A stretch of 64,000 nt of DNA from Acanthosepion esculentum (lineage: Eukaryota; Mollusca; Cephalopoda; Sepiida; Sepiidae). The notes beneath the pieces are model-generated. The model was not told where the DNA came from and searched no databases. It saw only the letters and a list, made by a program, of their open reading frames with translations. The position numbers and the translations under genes were made by a program. Positions within the stretch are counted from its first letter, which is position 1, and each line of letters begins with the position of its first letter. Shown here piece after piece: positions 22,216 to 32,649 of the stretch. The stretch lies in contig OZ038488.1 of the NCBI GenBank assembly GCA_964036315.1, forward strand, positions 68,804,842 to 68,868,841. Direction: 5' to 3'.

Positions 22216-22290
22216 TTATCGGCATTAAATAACCCATTGAGGTTGATATGCCGTAAATCAAAACAAACCAAAGCAAACCAAAAATTTTCT
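22211..22290 (+). mobile_element. LINE-C 3' UTR tail
   Basis: CATTAAATAACCCATTGAGG then TTGATATGCCGTAAATCAAA and a CAAACCAAA-rich end: the sense equivalent of the LINE-C 3' UTR at about 9,990-10,065. No coding part; a severely 5'-truncated insertion beginning at the end of the minisatellite. Confidence 0.75.
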
Positions 22291-22539
22291 CTGAGGCTCA
22301 CATGTCAACAGGTGCTCTTTATTAATTTTGATGCGTTGAATTCAGATTTCAAACAATTTTGCTCTATCACCCCTAGTATTTTTGTTTTCACATACCACGT
22401 TTTATTATACTGCATATAAATTCAAAATATAATGTTTATTTTATCTATTCCAAAAGCATATTACAAAAAATAGCATAGATACAGAGTATTGACGGAACTA
22501 AATTATTTGGATAACGCTATATATACACGTCATTATACA

Positions 22540-23015
22540 GCAGACAGTGAGTTGTTTTGAACGATCTCGTGTACTTTACACCCGGAATGTTGCGCAGGAG
22601 CATCCAGTAGATGTCCCCCATCCTGCTATGGTTCCACTTGCCTTGGTAGTTTCTTTCCATCTTAGTAATATCTTGGTGGAACTTTTCTCCATGCTCATCA
22701 CTCACTGCTCTAAGGTTCAGAGGGAAAAAGTTAAATGTAGGAGTGGAGACAGGGAATTTCCCGATACACTCTTGGTAATCTGGTATCTGTGTATTACCAA
22801 GGAAGCCATGACTGATTAACTTAAATACTTCACATGCTCTCAGTTTATTTAAGATAAGAGATTCTGCAGTAGCACAACCGGTTTTCCATGTCGAAGAATG
22901 AGGCAAAGTCCTTGTTTGGTGTCCTGAAAATGGTGACCCTTACATCTGCCGCGACCAAGTTCTACTGCATAAGCCGGGATACCAGGAGCTCTTACTGCTG
23001 CTTAGATAGGTACAA
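22540..23015 (-). pseudogene. Repeat-family protein with VSDEHGEKFHQDI motif, C-terminal part
   Basis: Minus strand, mixed frames: VRVTIFRTPNKDFASFFDME (about 22,890-22,950), then a continuous frame of 129 codons (22,517-22,906) with FLGNTQIPDYQECIGKF, FFPLNLRAVSDEHGEKFHQD and MERNYQGKWNHSRMGDIYW. I recall this S-x-E/D-H-G-E-R/K-F-H-Q-D-I ... YQGxWN ... DYCW series as a high-copy uncharacterised protein of arthropod and mollusc genomes, presumably carried by a mobile element. No enzymatic motif is identifiable. One stop-rich stretch upstream. Confidence 0.6.
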
Positions 23016-23270
23016 ATCACGGGCAAGGACATTCAGGCTTTCCCGGGTGATCCCCTGAGAAGGGGGTTGCTCACTGCCCCTTGCTACTGAATAAACAGGG
23101 ACATTGTCATCATAAGAGACCGACTTGGAAGAATTTTCTTCTGAATGCAATTTTTATATGATGAAAGGATAATATCTTTATGTGCTGGTTGAGTAGGGAC
23201 AAAGAGATCATCTGAGTGAGAAACAGGTCTCATAGATGAAGAAAGCTTGGAATACTTTATTTATTTATTT

Positions 23271-23297
23271 TTGGGGGGTGGGGGTGGGGAGGGAAGA
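23271..23297 (+). other. G-rich tract, possible quadruplex
   Basis: G6-T-G5-T-G4-A-G3 arrangement: four G runs with single-base loops. Confidence 0.6.
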
Positions 23298-23317
23298 AGC
23301 ACTGAAATCAGTTCTAT

Positions 23318-23985
23318 TTGTTAGACAAAAATAACAATCACCTCCATGTCTTCGTTGCTCTCGGCAGACCATCGGGACGGCAAAGGCAAAGGCTGCTTTC
23401 TTGGCATAGATCTATACTGTTAGTCCATTGTAACAGGGTTCACAACAGATGTGTGGGTCCCAGGATTTGTCCAGATCTTCAATTTTACAGTCAAAATAAT
23501 GAATGTCAGCAGTTCTCTGGAGAGGAGTAATTGTTCGGTGCTGTGCAAATGTCGTGAATTCCCTACACACATAACAAAATTAATTTGCCTTGTTGATTCA
23601 TCGTCGGTGTTTTAAAGTAACTGAAACTATTATAGTAATATATGTATTAGCTCGCGAAAATATGAAAAAGCAGCATAAAAATTGGTCATATATATCTGGT
23701 TATGTCCATGTATAATGAATTTGAAGAGGGTTTCATTCCGCTGCAATGAAACAGCCCGCAGGGCCGAGTGCGGACCGGCAAAGGCGGTGATTATGTCAGT
23801 TGCTTTGTAAAAAGAATATAATTCCTAAAATTTAAAATGAAAAATAAAACAACACAATGTCTTAAATAGAACACAGCTGTCAGTCTTGTATGCATGTACA
23901 TATATACATTTTACGTATTTTCTGTTTATGAGTTATTTTTATCGATACAACTTATTTGAGTAAATGTTTTAATTAAACAGAATTA
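23318..23985. other. Possible upstream part of the same repeat protein; otherwise empty
   Basis: Minus strand near 23,360-23,480 gives a KIWTNPGTHTSVVNPVTMD-like stretch that could belong to the family at 22,540-23,015, but this is weak. Nothing seen from 23,530 to 23,985. Confidence 0.3.
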
Positions 23986-24030
23986 ATTACATTTACCGGC
24001 CTGTATATTCGAGTAATCGTGTAGAAAATA
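23985..24030 (-). repeat. SINE-2/Penelope tail fragment
   Basis: CATTTACCGGCCTGTATATTC then GTAGAAAATAT, matching the antisense tail at 43,405-43,445. Confidence 0.55.
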
Positions 24031-24129
24031 TGCGTCTGATGTATCAATTAAGGACATCCGAGGAACCTCATTACTATCTGACAGACAAAAGATTATATGA
24101 CGAGCACCTTTCACATACTCAGAAAAAAA

Positions 24130-24400
24130 CACACCTCTTTTTCTCAGGTAAAACATTTGGTAGTTATGGAGTTAGGCTAGTTCCGCCAGTTCATGCCTTT
24201 ACAGCTAGAAGACGTCATGCAATTTCTACAGTCGAATCACTTTCATTTCCTTCGCATTCCAATTCTAAGGAGAAAGTTTTATCCTAGGAACTGCTACGTT
24301 TTAGAACATACTCCCGCGTGGTTGCTTCCCGGAAAACTATAATCTTGGCATCTTCGAGTCGAAAATCAATCGTTAACTTTCCTCCTTATCGTCATAGTTT
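24130..24400 (+). pseudogene. CR1/Jockey-like LINE C-terminus
   Basis: In successive frames: VRLVPPVHAFTARRRHAI, SFIPRN-TFW-type residues around 24,270-24,300, then WLLPGKL and GIFESKINR-type sequence. Same C-terminal layout as LINE-A, strongly decayed. Confidence 0.5.
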
Positions 24401-24599
24401 TCGCTTCAAATCACCTCCTCCTTCACTAATATCCCACATATCATTCTGCATAATCATTTTAACAGTAATCCTCTACATTGAGTGTCTCTCGAGCCTTACA
24501 TTGGATGAAGCTTAGTATTTTTTTAAAAGTACTTGGCCTCTGGGTAAGCATTAGCTAACCGGATACCTCACTTATATACCCGGGGGATATTTTTGAGCC

Positions 24600-25360
24600 A
24601 TTCTCTGTGTATATATCAGTGGAGCGGCGAAATGAATGCGCTAATTATTTTATAATGAGAATGCGACGAACGTTCGGCAAGAATTGTTTTAGATTTTGGA
24701 AAATAAGATTTCATTATCTGAAGAGGTTATTAAGAAAGAATATTGTTCTGATTTGTAACTTAGTTGCGTATATCTTAATGATGTCTGTGGTGGGCCCAGG
24801 TAAAAAGTATCTTTTTCGAAGGCTTATTTGCAAAGCAAGCAAATTCTTCCATCTGTAAAACTGGAGAAACGACACCTATTGTAACTGGCTTCCTCGTCTC
24901 AGACTAAGAGATGCTTAATAAATTTGTTTAAAGACTGCTAGATGCGCTGTTTTTTTTTTAAATTCACAGGCCTCTTGCAGATTTTGCAACAATGTAAATT
25001 TCTTATGCGAATGTCGAATCTCTAAAGAAAAATATTCGTGAATAGAACTTTAATTAAAAAAACAAAACAGAAAGGATCTGCATGTTTAATTTTTATCGCA
25101 TTTTTACACTTCGAATAAGATGTTGTGCATTGGGATCAAAACTGTGGTTTAAAAAATTCGAAGTTCATGCCTGTATTGCTGTTTTATACAAATAGTTTCG
25201 ACCGTCTCGGTCATTTTCAAGAATCAATTTAGTGTTAGTGTGATAAGTAGGATTCCATTGTCTGCATTCTAGTATTCTCTGGCAAGCTTAAATTTTGAAT
25301 TACTTTACCGTGATGTCATGTGTAACACTTATTGGGAGCGAGGCTGCACCAAAAAGGATA
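24600..25360. other. No gene seen
   Basis: An 83-codon frame (24,607-24,858) shows no domain. At 25,177-25,225 the minus strand holds stem GACCG-AGA-CGGTC followed by GAAAC, half of a hammerhead core without CTGATGA. Confidence 0.35.
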
Positions 25361-25362
25361 CG

Positions 25363-25366
<4 letters not shown>

Positions 25367-25408
<42 letters not shown>

Positions 25409-25651
25409 TTTATTTTATTTAACTTTGCTCTACTTAGCGTATTGAGCACTCTACGTTTTATCTTTGTTACTTGGTTGGGTGTTTTTTCTTTGGACTGGAA
25501 ACTTAAGTCACTGGATGATTTTTCCCGCTCTGTTCTAATGTTTCTAGTTCTGTCTTTTTGTTTCCAATTTTTTTCCTCGGATACCAATTTTATTTTGATA
25601 TATTTGCAAGTTGTGCTATCCGAGGTTTTTACCAGCCGTGTATTATTATTA

Positions 25652-25708
<57 letters not shown>

Positions 25709-26098
25709 TCGATCCTAGCTAGAGGCAACCGGTTGTCTAGACACACTGACGAACTGTGATACAGCGAAACAGTCTGTCCGTGGATGACAATATATATATA
25801 TGGTCCTGGAAAATTTATTTCAGTTGAGGAAGTGGGAATTTGTAAACAGTAACTATTACTGCTAATAATGCAAGACTCTTCGGTAAGACAAATCATGTTC
25901 TCTCAGTCACTGTGTTTTTATCTACAAATAAATACACTTAAATTCAGTTAAATTCACCTCTCTGTCGTGCGCCAACTGCTTAGGGGTAGAATCTCTGCCT
26001 GATGCCATTTCAGCCGGATTTCGATCCTAGTTAAAGGCAACCGGACGTCTAGCCACACTGACAAGGTATGATACAGCGTAACAGTTTCTCTGTACATG

Positions 26099-26157
<59 letters not shown>
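25367..26157. repeat. Three (TA)n arrays and a duplicated tRNA-like repeat (SINE-3)
   Basis: (TA)n at 25,367-25,405, 25,657-25,704 and 26,102-26,157. The segment TTTCGATCCTAGCTAGAGGC, AACCGG, CTAGACACACTGACRA, GATACAGCGAAACAG (25,704-25,795) recurs at 26,018-26,105. The TTCGATCCTA core, read inversely, resembles a pol III B box, so a tRNA-derived SINE fragment is likely. Between the first two TA runs the minus strand is open for 160 codons, Lys/Arg/Glu-rich, unrecognised. Confidence 0.65.
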
Positions 26158-26159
<2 letters not shown>

Positions 26160-26513
26160 TCCACAGTGTCAACACGCAGCAAAGCACTACACTAGTCGCT
26201 ATTTAAGTTTCACGGTCTCCAGGCAACTAGAACACAAATGAAAGATGGAAGGACTTAGAATTTATACCCTAGTACAGTAATACAGAGTTTTCCCCCCTGT
26301 CTGGATAGCCTAGGCGTTGATTACTGTTATTTACTGCTCAGGTAGATGCCGGCCTTTTGGTTTTTCTTCTTTCTTAGTTTAGAATATTTCTCGTCTAATG
26401 TTTTTTTTGTTCCTTTTTTTAATGTCTTTTGGGAGGTAGTCTGTTGGTTGTAACCAACATTTTCAATTTTTGTATATATATATATATACATATATATAAA
26501 TATAATAACAGAT
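26160..26513. other. No gene seen
   Basis: Unassigned sequence ending in a short TA run just before the Merlin terminus. Confidence 0.35.
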
Positions 26514-27219
26514 GGATCTTGATCTTGTCAAGATTAGCGAACCCAATTATCTCCTTGTCAAGATTAGCGAACCTAATTATCCTCATGTCAAGAATAGCGA
26601 ACTCTTGACAAAATATATTTATTTATTAAACGCAATGTTGAAAATGAAAATGAACTCATTTATTCATAATTGAACAATTAAAATAACATATTATTCACTT
26701 TCCATTAAAATCAAATAAAACGAAATTTCACACTACCGACACCGAGGTTCGATCGTGACACTCTGAACTTATGAATATATGTTTTTTATGTATAAATAGC
26801 GGTGTCAGGCTACTGACTGCAGTGATTATTGAGTAACTATTGAGTGGAATGAGTGCGAATTATTGTGCGTCGATGATTTGGGTTTTGATTTAGGATTTAC
26901 TGGACGTGAAGCCAACCCACGCTACTAACAAGGTATTCACTGAAATGGTTAATTATCTTTGGTTGATTTTTACTTCTTTGTTCTTGTTAAGTATTTATTT
27001 ACAGTTGTAATTAAATACTATTTTATTTAACATTGAAGTTTTGAGTTATACTTAATTATTAACGGCCACCGTACGTCGCAAATGTTGTAAAAAAACATGA
27101 AAATAAAAGTATCATTCATGTAATATTTTATTTAAATTTGTATTCATGTAATATTTTATTTAAATTCCTTGAGGTTTCAGATTTTATTATTCAAGTCAAT
27201 GTTTTCACAATAAAATTGG

Positions 27220-27885
27220 GGATCTTGTCAAGTTTAGCGAACCCAATATTTCCATGTCAAGAATAGCGAATCCAATTATAACCGTGTAAAGAATAGCAAA
27301 CCCTTAATAAAATATATCCTATTTATTAAAAGCAATGTTGGAACTATAAATGAACTCGTTTATTGATAAATGAACAATTAAATTAACATATCATTCACTT
27401 TCCATGAAAAAAACAGTTAAAATAACTAAGTTATTAAAAGGATATTGTATGTTGATTGCATTACAGAACCCAATAACCTGTTAACCGTACTTCGTCCATC
27501 CACATGAACTGATTAAAATAACTTGGGAGAAAATTGCGTCTGCACCCATGCATGTTCTTAATTTTAGCCTTATGCTTTACTCACTATGATTCTATATGTT
27601 GTGTGTGAATGCCTGTCTGCGGTGATTTGTTCTAGTCAATAATTGGTAAGCTGTCCTCCCCAGCTCCGTGAACGTAAATCTATCCATTTTGAGGGTCCCT
27701 GAATTAATAAATTAAAACCAGTATATGAAAAGAGCTATTGAACCTTAAAGTTACTTGTACCAAAATGTTCATGTCTAGAACAGCGAACCCAATTATTCTC
27801 ATGTAAAGAATAACGAAACCAATCATCTTCTTGCAAAGAATAGCAAACCCTGCTGTGAGGGGATTCGCTAATCTTCACAAGATCC
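27220..27885. mobile_element. 666-bp non-autonomous Merlin-type element with 9-bp TSD
   Basis: Bounded by perfect TAAAATTGG duplications (27,211-27,219 and 27,886-27,894). TIRs GGATCTTGTCAAGTTTAGCG and, from the right, GGATCTTGTGAAGATTAGCG match at 22 of 25. A 9-bp duplication fits Merlin (8-9 bp). The left 190 bp is shared with the outer element's left end and the right 250 bp with its right end, so it is an internally deleted derivative. It has no transposase coding. Confidence 0.85.
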
Positions 27886-27894
27886 TAAAATTGG

Positions 27895-28490
27895 TATTAA
27901 ACAACCAATGTTTGTAAAATTCTGCTGGTAGTTTGGATTATAGGCTATATCTCTGTGTAAGCTTGTCATTCATTACAGTGAAAACTTGATCCATGTCTCA
28001 CCACTTTTTCAATTATTGGTAGGAGTGTCATTTAGATTCTGTGCTAGACTATTTCCATAAACCCAATTGCTGGTGATATATTAGTATCTACCAAGCCAAA
28101 AACCCAGACTTGACTATTAGGGGCTCTTCTTCAATGGCGTTTTAGTTTGTGTGAAAAGCATGATTTATCGATTTGAACTCTTATCCCAAGTTTTATAGGA
28201 TCAAGCTCAAAATGTCTCATGCACACCTCTCTGAAAAAATTGTAAAAATCCACTATTGTCTGGCGAGATATATTTACAACACGAGAAGTTTCCCATTCCC
28301 TCATTACATGACTCCATCATATATTGTATATGATAGGCGTTCACTGCTGTCATTTCACTTTTGATTTAGCAAAAATTGAGTGTTTTCTTATTTCTACATT
28401 TCGTTTGTACTATGAACAGTCTTTCATTTGGCACTTCCACACATAGAGAGACACTACCCTTGACAAATTCATAGATGTATTATAGTACTC
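27895..28490 (-). pseudogene. Merlin (ISXO2-like DDE) transposase relic
   Basis: Minus strand: a zinc-ribbon end YVWKCQMKDCS (about 28,440-28,470) and EIRKHSIFAKSK; an HTH-like WSHVMREWETSRVVNISRQT and IVDFYNFFREVC (28,200-28,320); then the catalytic domain LGIRVQIDKSCF with first Asp (about 28,169), VWVFGLVDT, LLPIIEKVV and FHCNE-QAY, where the family's second Asp is Asn (about 27,975) and the Trp codon is TGA. Reading stops at the inner element; the final Glu region would lie beyond it at <27,219 and is not clear. Frameshifts and stops: inactive. Confidence 0.8.
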
Positions 28491-28811
28491 ACATTTTAAT
28501 TCCCGTCAAATAAATGATTTGTTCTTCATCCAGTCAATCACTCACTGGTAAGCTATCCTCCCCAAGTAAAAGCATCACAACCTCTGTGAATGTAGACTTA
28601 TCCATTTTGAGGGTCTCTGGATATCAGAATTAATAAATTAAAACCAGTATATGAAAACAGTTATTGAGCCTTGAAGTTATTTGTCCTAAAATGTTCATGT
28701 CTAGAACAGCGAACCCGATTATTTCCATGTAAAGAATAACGAATCCGATCAACTTGTAAAGAATAGCAAACCCTGCCGTGAGTGGGTCCACTAATCTTCA
28801 CAAGATCCTAA

Positions 28812-29369
28812 TGTAATCGTATAACACCCTCCTCGGTCGTCCAAGACTTTCAACACCGCGGCTGATCGATGAGGATCTGCCTTATCCCACGTTGTGATTT
28901 AAGTTTGATCATAAGTAGGCCAGGATCGAATCGTCGCAGATATCTTCGTTTTGGGCTGGTTCAAGCAGAACGAAGACGTACAGAGAAACAATAACACTCG
29001 AATAAATTGAACAAAACTAAATACTGTTTTTATATCAGTCCACCGTACTTTGGTTTATATCAAAGTTCGCATGCAATTAATTATCAGCCCAACCCGCATT
29101 TAAATCAGAAGTGATATTATCGTCGTTGACTTGGCTGGTAAAGTTTGGCACAAGGCTGAAGTCGGAGGCAATCGTCGGCAGATAATCACGTGGGCCTCTT
29201 TCCTGTCTCTGGTCTCGTCTACGTCTCTTCTGCCTCTCTTCTCTCTTCTCTCTTCTACTGACTTCGCTTCGCGCATTCGTATTTATGGACATCTGCCCAA
29301 ACTGGCGAATTAAGAGAATTCGATAATTCTAGGGAATTCCCTTTTCCACTCTCACATTATTACCTCTCA
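28812..29369 (+). mobile_element. Probable solo LTR
   Basis: Begins TGTAATCGTATAACACCC and ends CCTCTCA, with CTAA on both sides (28,808-28,811 and 29,370-29,373). Internal AATAAA (about 29,003), TTTATATCA motifs and a long CT-rich stretch (29,190-29,270). Length 558 bp. No internal retrotransposon coding adjoins it. A 4-bp duplication could be chance. Confidence 0.4.
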
Positions 29370-29780
29370 CTAAATCTCCTCTGAGCGTGGGTGGCTTATC
29401 CACCCCTTCTGCTATTTCAACTCAACTTTTGGCCAGGGGAATCAGCTTCAAATTCGTTGTTTATGAAAAATAAAATTTTCGCTTTACAGCTTGCATTTGC
29501 AGCTGTGTGTCAATCAACATTGACCCCTAAGTCTGGGTCACTTTTCCATTGTTCAAACTGCCCGACATATAATTCAAGTCGTTTATGTGTGAATTAAATC
29601 CCCAATTCTTCCCACGAGGTTCTGGTATTAACCCTTCTCGTTTCAATGTTTCTCAGTACATAACACTATCTTATGTTTTAACAAAACCTTTTTTCCGTTT
29701 TACCGTGTAAACGACAAATAGTATCAAACTAATAGATAATATCTTTATTATTGAAAAATGTTATAAGCATAAAATACATT
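29370..29780. other. No gene seen
   Basis: Unassigned; a 68-codon frame (29,391-29,597) is unremarkable. Confidence 0.35.
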
Positions 29781-30171
29781 ACCTTTTTTTTATAATTTTA
29801 TTCAATAAAGGTACCTTCAGCTTCAATAACTGCTTCTATGCTAGATCAAAATTGTCTACATGGCCCGGGTTCATATTGGATATGATTCTGACTATGGCAA
29901 CTTTCAAAGAATCCTTGGTGTTATAGGGGTGTTCATTGACCTCACTCCCAACAACGCTCAACATGGATTGAGATCTGGGGAGTTAAGTGTCCATATGTTA
30001 GGGGTTGGGTGATCATTAAAATGTTCACCCATGCAATCCTGCCTTACTTGAGCCGTGTGCGATTGTCCACAGTTTACTGAAATACATAAAGCCTTCCACT
30101 GTATACACTGGCTATCCAGGGCTTAACAACTGTTTCCGGGACCTCAATGCGGGCAGTAGTGTTAACTCTAA

Positions 30172-30555
30172 GGACTTTTTTAATCGATATCACCCGAAGC
30201 AGGGCAGTACGCAAGGGGGTTACAAGGCGTGGCAGAATAAGGATCAGAAAAGTTAGGGGAAAGAAAAAAAAGCAAGTAGATAGCGATTGACATTGCATTT
30301 AAATTTTTGCAGATTAAAGTTGGTTAGAAAGCATGGAATCGAGAGGGTGTTCCACAAGTGAGAAGTGCGAGAAAGGAAACTGTCTGCGAATGGTTACATC
30401 TAGCTCATTCAACTGTAAATTGAAGAGAGCTCCCCGCCAGTCTAGTATTGCGCTTAAATTCATAGGTACCATAGCGACGATCTCATCTGAACAATTACGA
30501 TGAAAGTATTTATAAAATAAAAGGCACGGACAGGCAACCTTACGGCGGTGGGCAA
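30172..30555 (-). mobile_element. LINE-A 3' end nested in mariner
   Basis: CTTTTTTAATCGATATCACC, GATTGACATTGCATTTAAAT, TTCCACAAGTGAGAAGTGCG and CATCTGAACAATTACGATGAAAG. It sits between mariner codons VVSNEA and the RVNTTARIEV stretch. Confidence 0.8.
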
Positions 30556-30581
30556 AAAAAGTGCTTCATTGCTGACAACCC

Positions 30582-30865
30582 ATTGGGGTAGTTTTTAGAA
30601 CTGTTTTTTCCCTGCCCCCACAGACAATGAATTGTAAATATGGGAACTAGTTAGTATTTACATAGAGACAGTGAGGCATTATGGTGTTTGGAGTAAGAGA
30701 GGTACGTATGTATGTGTTGTTTTGGTGTATGGATTATTGTTCGTACGATTGGGTCAGTGATTCCGGCTAGCTAAGTTATAGTTAAGACAGAAGAAGACCA
30801 TCCTTTCCCCAACCCCCATTAGGCCTTGTGCCACATTTCTGTATAGCACAGAATAAATATTGCTG
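30582..30865 (+). mobile_element. SINE-like insertion nested in mariner, 14-bp TSD
   Basis: ATTGCTGACAACCC occurs at about 30,567-30,580 and again at about 30,863-30,876. Between them are 280 bp containing CCAACCCCCATTAGGCCTTG, TGCCA and CTGTATAGCACAGAATAAAT at the 3' end. Removing it restores the mariner GVVSN codons next to LINE-A. No clear pol III box seen, so the type is inferred from size and TSD. Confidence 0.65.
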
Positions 30866-31389
30866 ACAACCCCCAAAACTATGACAGTTGTAGGAAATGT
30901 TGTGTGTATAACTGTTGGAACTTCAGAAGGGTCTGCACATAACCATCTATAATTTTTTTTTCTGTTAAATTTCTGATCTTGGTTAAAGTTTTTCTCGTCG
31001 GAGACAAACCTTCACACATCACCTTCTGCTGCATTTTAAAGTTTGCTTAATAGCCTTTTAGATCTGATTATGCGATTTTCCTTTGTTTGTTCTTATATAA
31101 ACTGACAATTCCTTATCACGTCAGACTTATATCTGATGTCTTCGTGGACATCATTTCTAATTGTTCCTTCTGACATATGGAAAGCTTTCGCAAGGGACCT
31201 CATGGATTTTCTGGGATTGTCATCAATGGTCTACTGAACTTGCTCGATAAATTCAAGTGCCTCTGGGGATACCAGAGCGTTTGGAATGCTTTTTACGCTT
31301 TGATACTGGTCATATCCATCTTCGATCTCTACCTTCTTACGGACTTTGCAGACGAAAGATCTGGTGAATTTTAAAAGTCCAGACATCTC

Positions 31390-31785
31390 CAGATTGTCTT
31401 TAATGCCACAATTACAGCCTGTACTTTTATTTCTTGAATAAGCTGAGTGTTTGCTATATTATTTTCTGAAAAAAAAAATTATAAAGTTTTGTAAAATGCA
31501 GCAATAATCAAAAAATCTTCAAATACCTTATCGTGTATATATATATATGTGTGTGTGTGTGAGTGTGTGCGCGCACGCACATATTGAATATATCATATAC
31601 ACTTCAAGATACCGTCTCCTGTGTTGAATGATATCTTATTTTATATGGGCTCTTTATTTTATATAATAATAATAACTTCTTAGTTTTTGAGTCTTTACTT
31701 GCATTGGGTGCTATAGAGTATTTGGGTATTATCCACTAATATTTGTCTTATATTGATAGTTGTAATTTAGTTGTATTTTGGAGTT
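31390..31785. repeat. Unassigned, with (TA)n(TG)n(CG) microsatellite at 31,537-31,582
   Basis: Short mixed dinucleotide run; rest not recognised. Confidence 0.5.
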
Positions 31786-31789
31786 TCAA

Positions 31790-32420
31790 CAGGTGACAGG
31801 TTAACGCACGAGGGAGAGGGTACTGCATGTCTATACGATGTAAGAATTTAATGTCGTCTTTTTTTTAATAATATTAAAAATGCCATTTTCCAGCGGGTAT
31901 AAGAATTCGTAAATAAAGGTATTTTTACACACGGGAAGATTTTTTTAGGTTTCGTGTTGTTAATTATATGTTTTAAACTTTATATAGTAGATGATAAATC
32001 TGAGGTGCTTTTTACGATCTTTTAGAGATATGTAACGGCGAATTATATTTTTAATTACTTTTTCATCCTGTTTATAATTAGGATGCATCTGGTTACGATA
32101 GATTTTTTTAAGTTATACTTGTGTTTATTTTTGTTTGCATCAGGGTGATGTCTTCTGTTGTTTTCATCTAAATTTCATCGTGGCTAATTTTATTTGTACA
32201 TCGACAACGTGGTTAGGGGAGTTATAGTTGATTAGAGTTTTTTTTTTAATCTTGCTTAATTCGTTATAGATTAATGTGTCCGATAATGATATTACTATAG
32301 CCTGGTAAATATTTATTTTTATAACAGATATTTTGTGACAGTGAGGACATTTGCTTTTGTAGTTTATTCGAGACAAGTTTCTGATACAAGTTTCTGATTT
32401 AAGAAAAAAATTGGGAGTAC
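31790..32420 (-). pseudogene. Retroelement polymerase relic upstream of a GIY-YIG-type region
   Basis: Minus strand: KCPHCHK, LIYNELSKIKKKTLINYNSP and NHVVDVQIKLAT (32,164-32,340), then HPNYKQDEKVIKNIIRRYIS, RFIIYYIKFKTYN (31,975-32,090) and a FIYEFLYPLENG stretch. The order (LINNxxPNxxVDxxIK, DEKxIKNII, LIIYYKKFKTxN, VVYxFxCPLG) is what I recall from RT-plus-GIY-YIG elements of invertebrates, probably Penelope-like. RT and nuclease catalytic motifs are not preserved. Confidence 0.45.
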
Positions 32421-32508
32421 TACGGGATTATTCTTGAAGGTTTCTTTGGGGTTCTTATTTCATCTAGGGTTTTGCTAATATGAAGATATCAGCGATATAA
32501 CAGATGTA

Positions 32509-32595
32509 CCGGGTGTAACAGCAACATTGTCCAAATCGTGTAACAGCGCAATTGTTCATCCCACACAATGTTTAATATATAAAAAAACACTTAAA
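32509..32595 (-). mobile_element. Terminal fragment of the 55.7-kb MITE family
   Basis: ACCGGGTGTAACAGCAACAT, TGTCCAAATCGTGTAACAGC, then CATCCCACACAATGTTTAAT. Matches the reverse complement of 56,170-56,259, inverted terminal repeat first. The other end is missing. Confidence 0.7.
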
Positions 32596-32649
32596 TAATT
32601 AAGTTTCTTTTAGGTTTTCAGATAAACCTTTTGACCATCTTGATAGCAT

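Larger units (their letters stand above)
26514..28808 (-). mobile_element. Merlin-type DNA transposon, interrupted
   Basis: Ter- minal inverted repeats: left GGATCTT-GATCTTGTCAAG-ATTAGCGAACCC (26,514-) and right, reverse-complemented, GGATCTTGTGAAGATTAGTGG (to 28,808). Inside both ends lie about three subterminal 30-bp repeats built on GTCAAGAATAGCGAACC. The minus strand carries a transposase relic (27,895-28,490). A second element of the same family is inserted at 27,220-27,885. Without it the element would be about 1.63 kb. Target duplication of the outer copy is not evident; the LTR next to it may have altered the right flank. Confidence 0.7.
29790..31385 (-). pseudogene. Mariner-type transposase gene, split by two insertions
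   Basis: Minus strand. N-terminal part (30,866-31,385): RSFVCKVRKKVEIEDGYDQY, ALVSPEALEFIEQVQ, NPRKSMRSLAKAFHMSEGTI and NDVHEDIRYKSDVIRN, a paired HTH domain; then FVSDEKNFNQDQKFNRK (first catalytic Asp) and WLCADPSEVPTVIHTTFPTT, VIVLGVVSN. C-terminal part (29,790-30,170): ARIEVPETVVKPWIASVYSG, RLYVFQ, TPNIWTLNSPDLNP and EVNEHPYNTKDSLKVAIVRI. The motif of the second Asp (QQD) and the third (NPxD) are both destroyed. Only about a dozen residues are missing between the halves. No TIRs identified. Confidence 0.85.

Noticed and set aside
25177..25225. Stem GACCG-AGA-CGGTC followed by GAAAC
   Set aside because: Lacks CTGATGA (reads CTTGAAAAT); at best a heavily decayed ribozyme half, too weak to call.
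25405..25896. 163-codon minus-strand frame as a coding gene
   Set aside because: Runs through two microsatellite arrays; middle part is Lys/Glu-rich but unrecognised.
26790..26810. TATAAATAGC followed by possible start region, as a promoter
   Set aside because: Faces away from the minus-strand transposase, with no other support.
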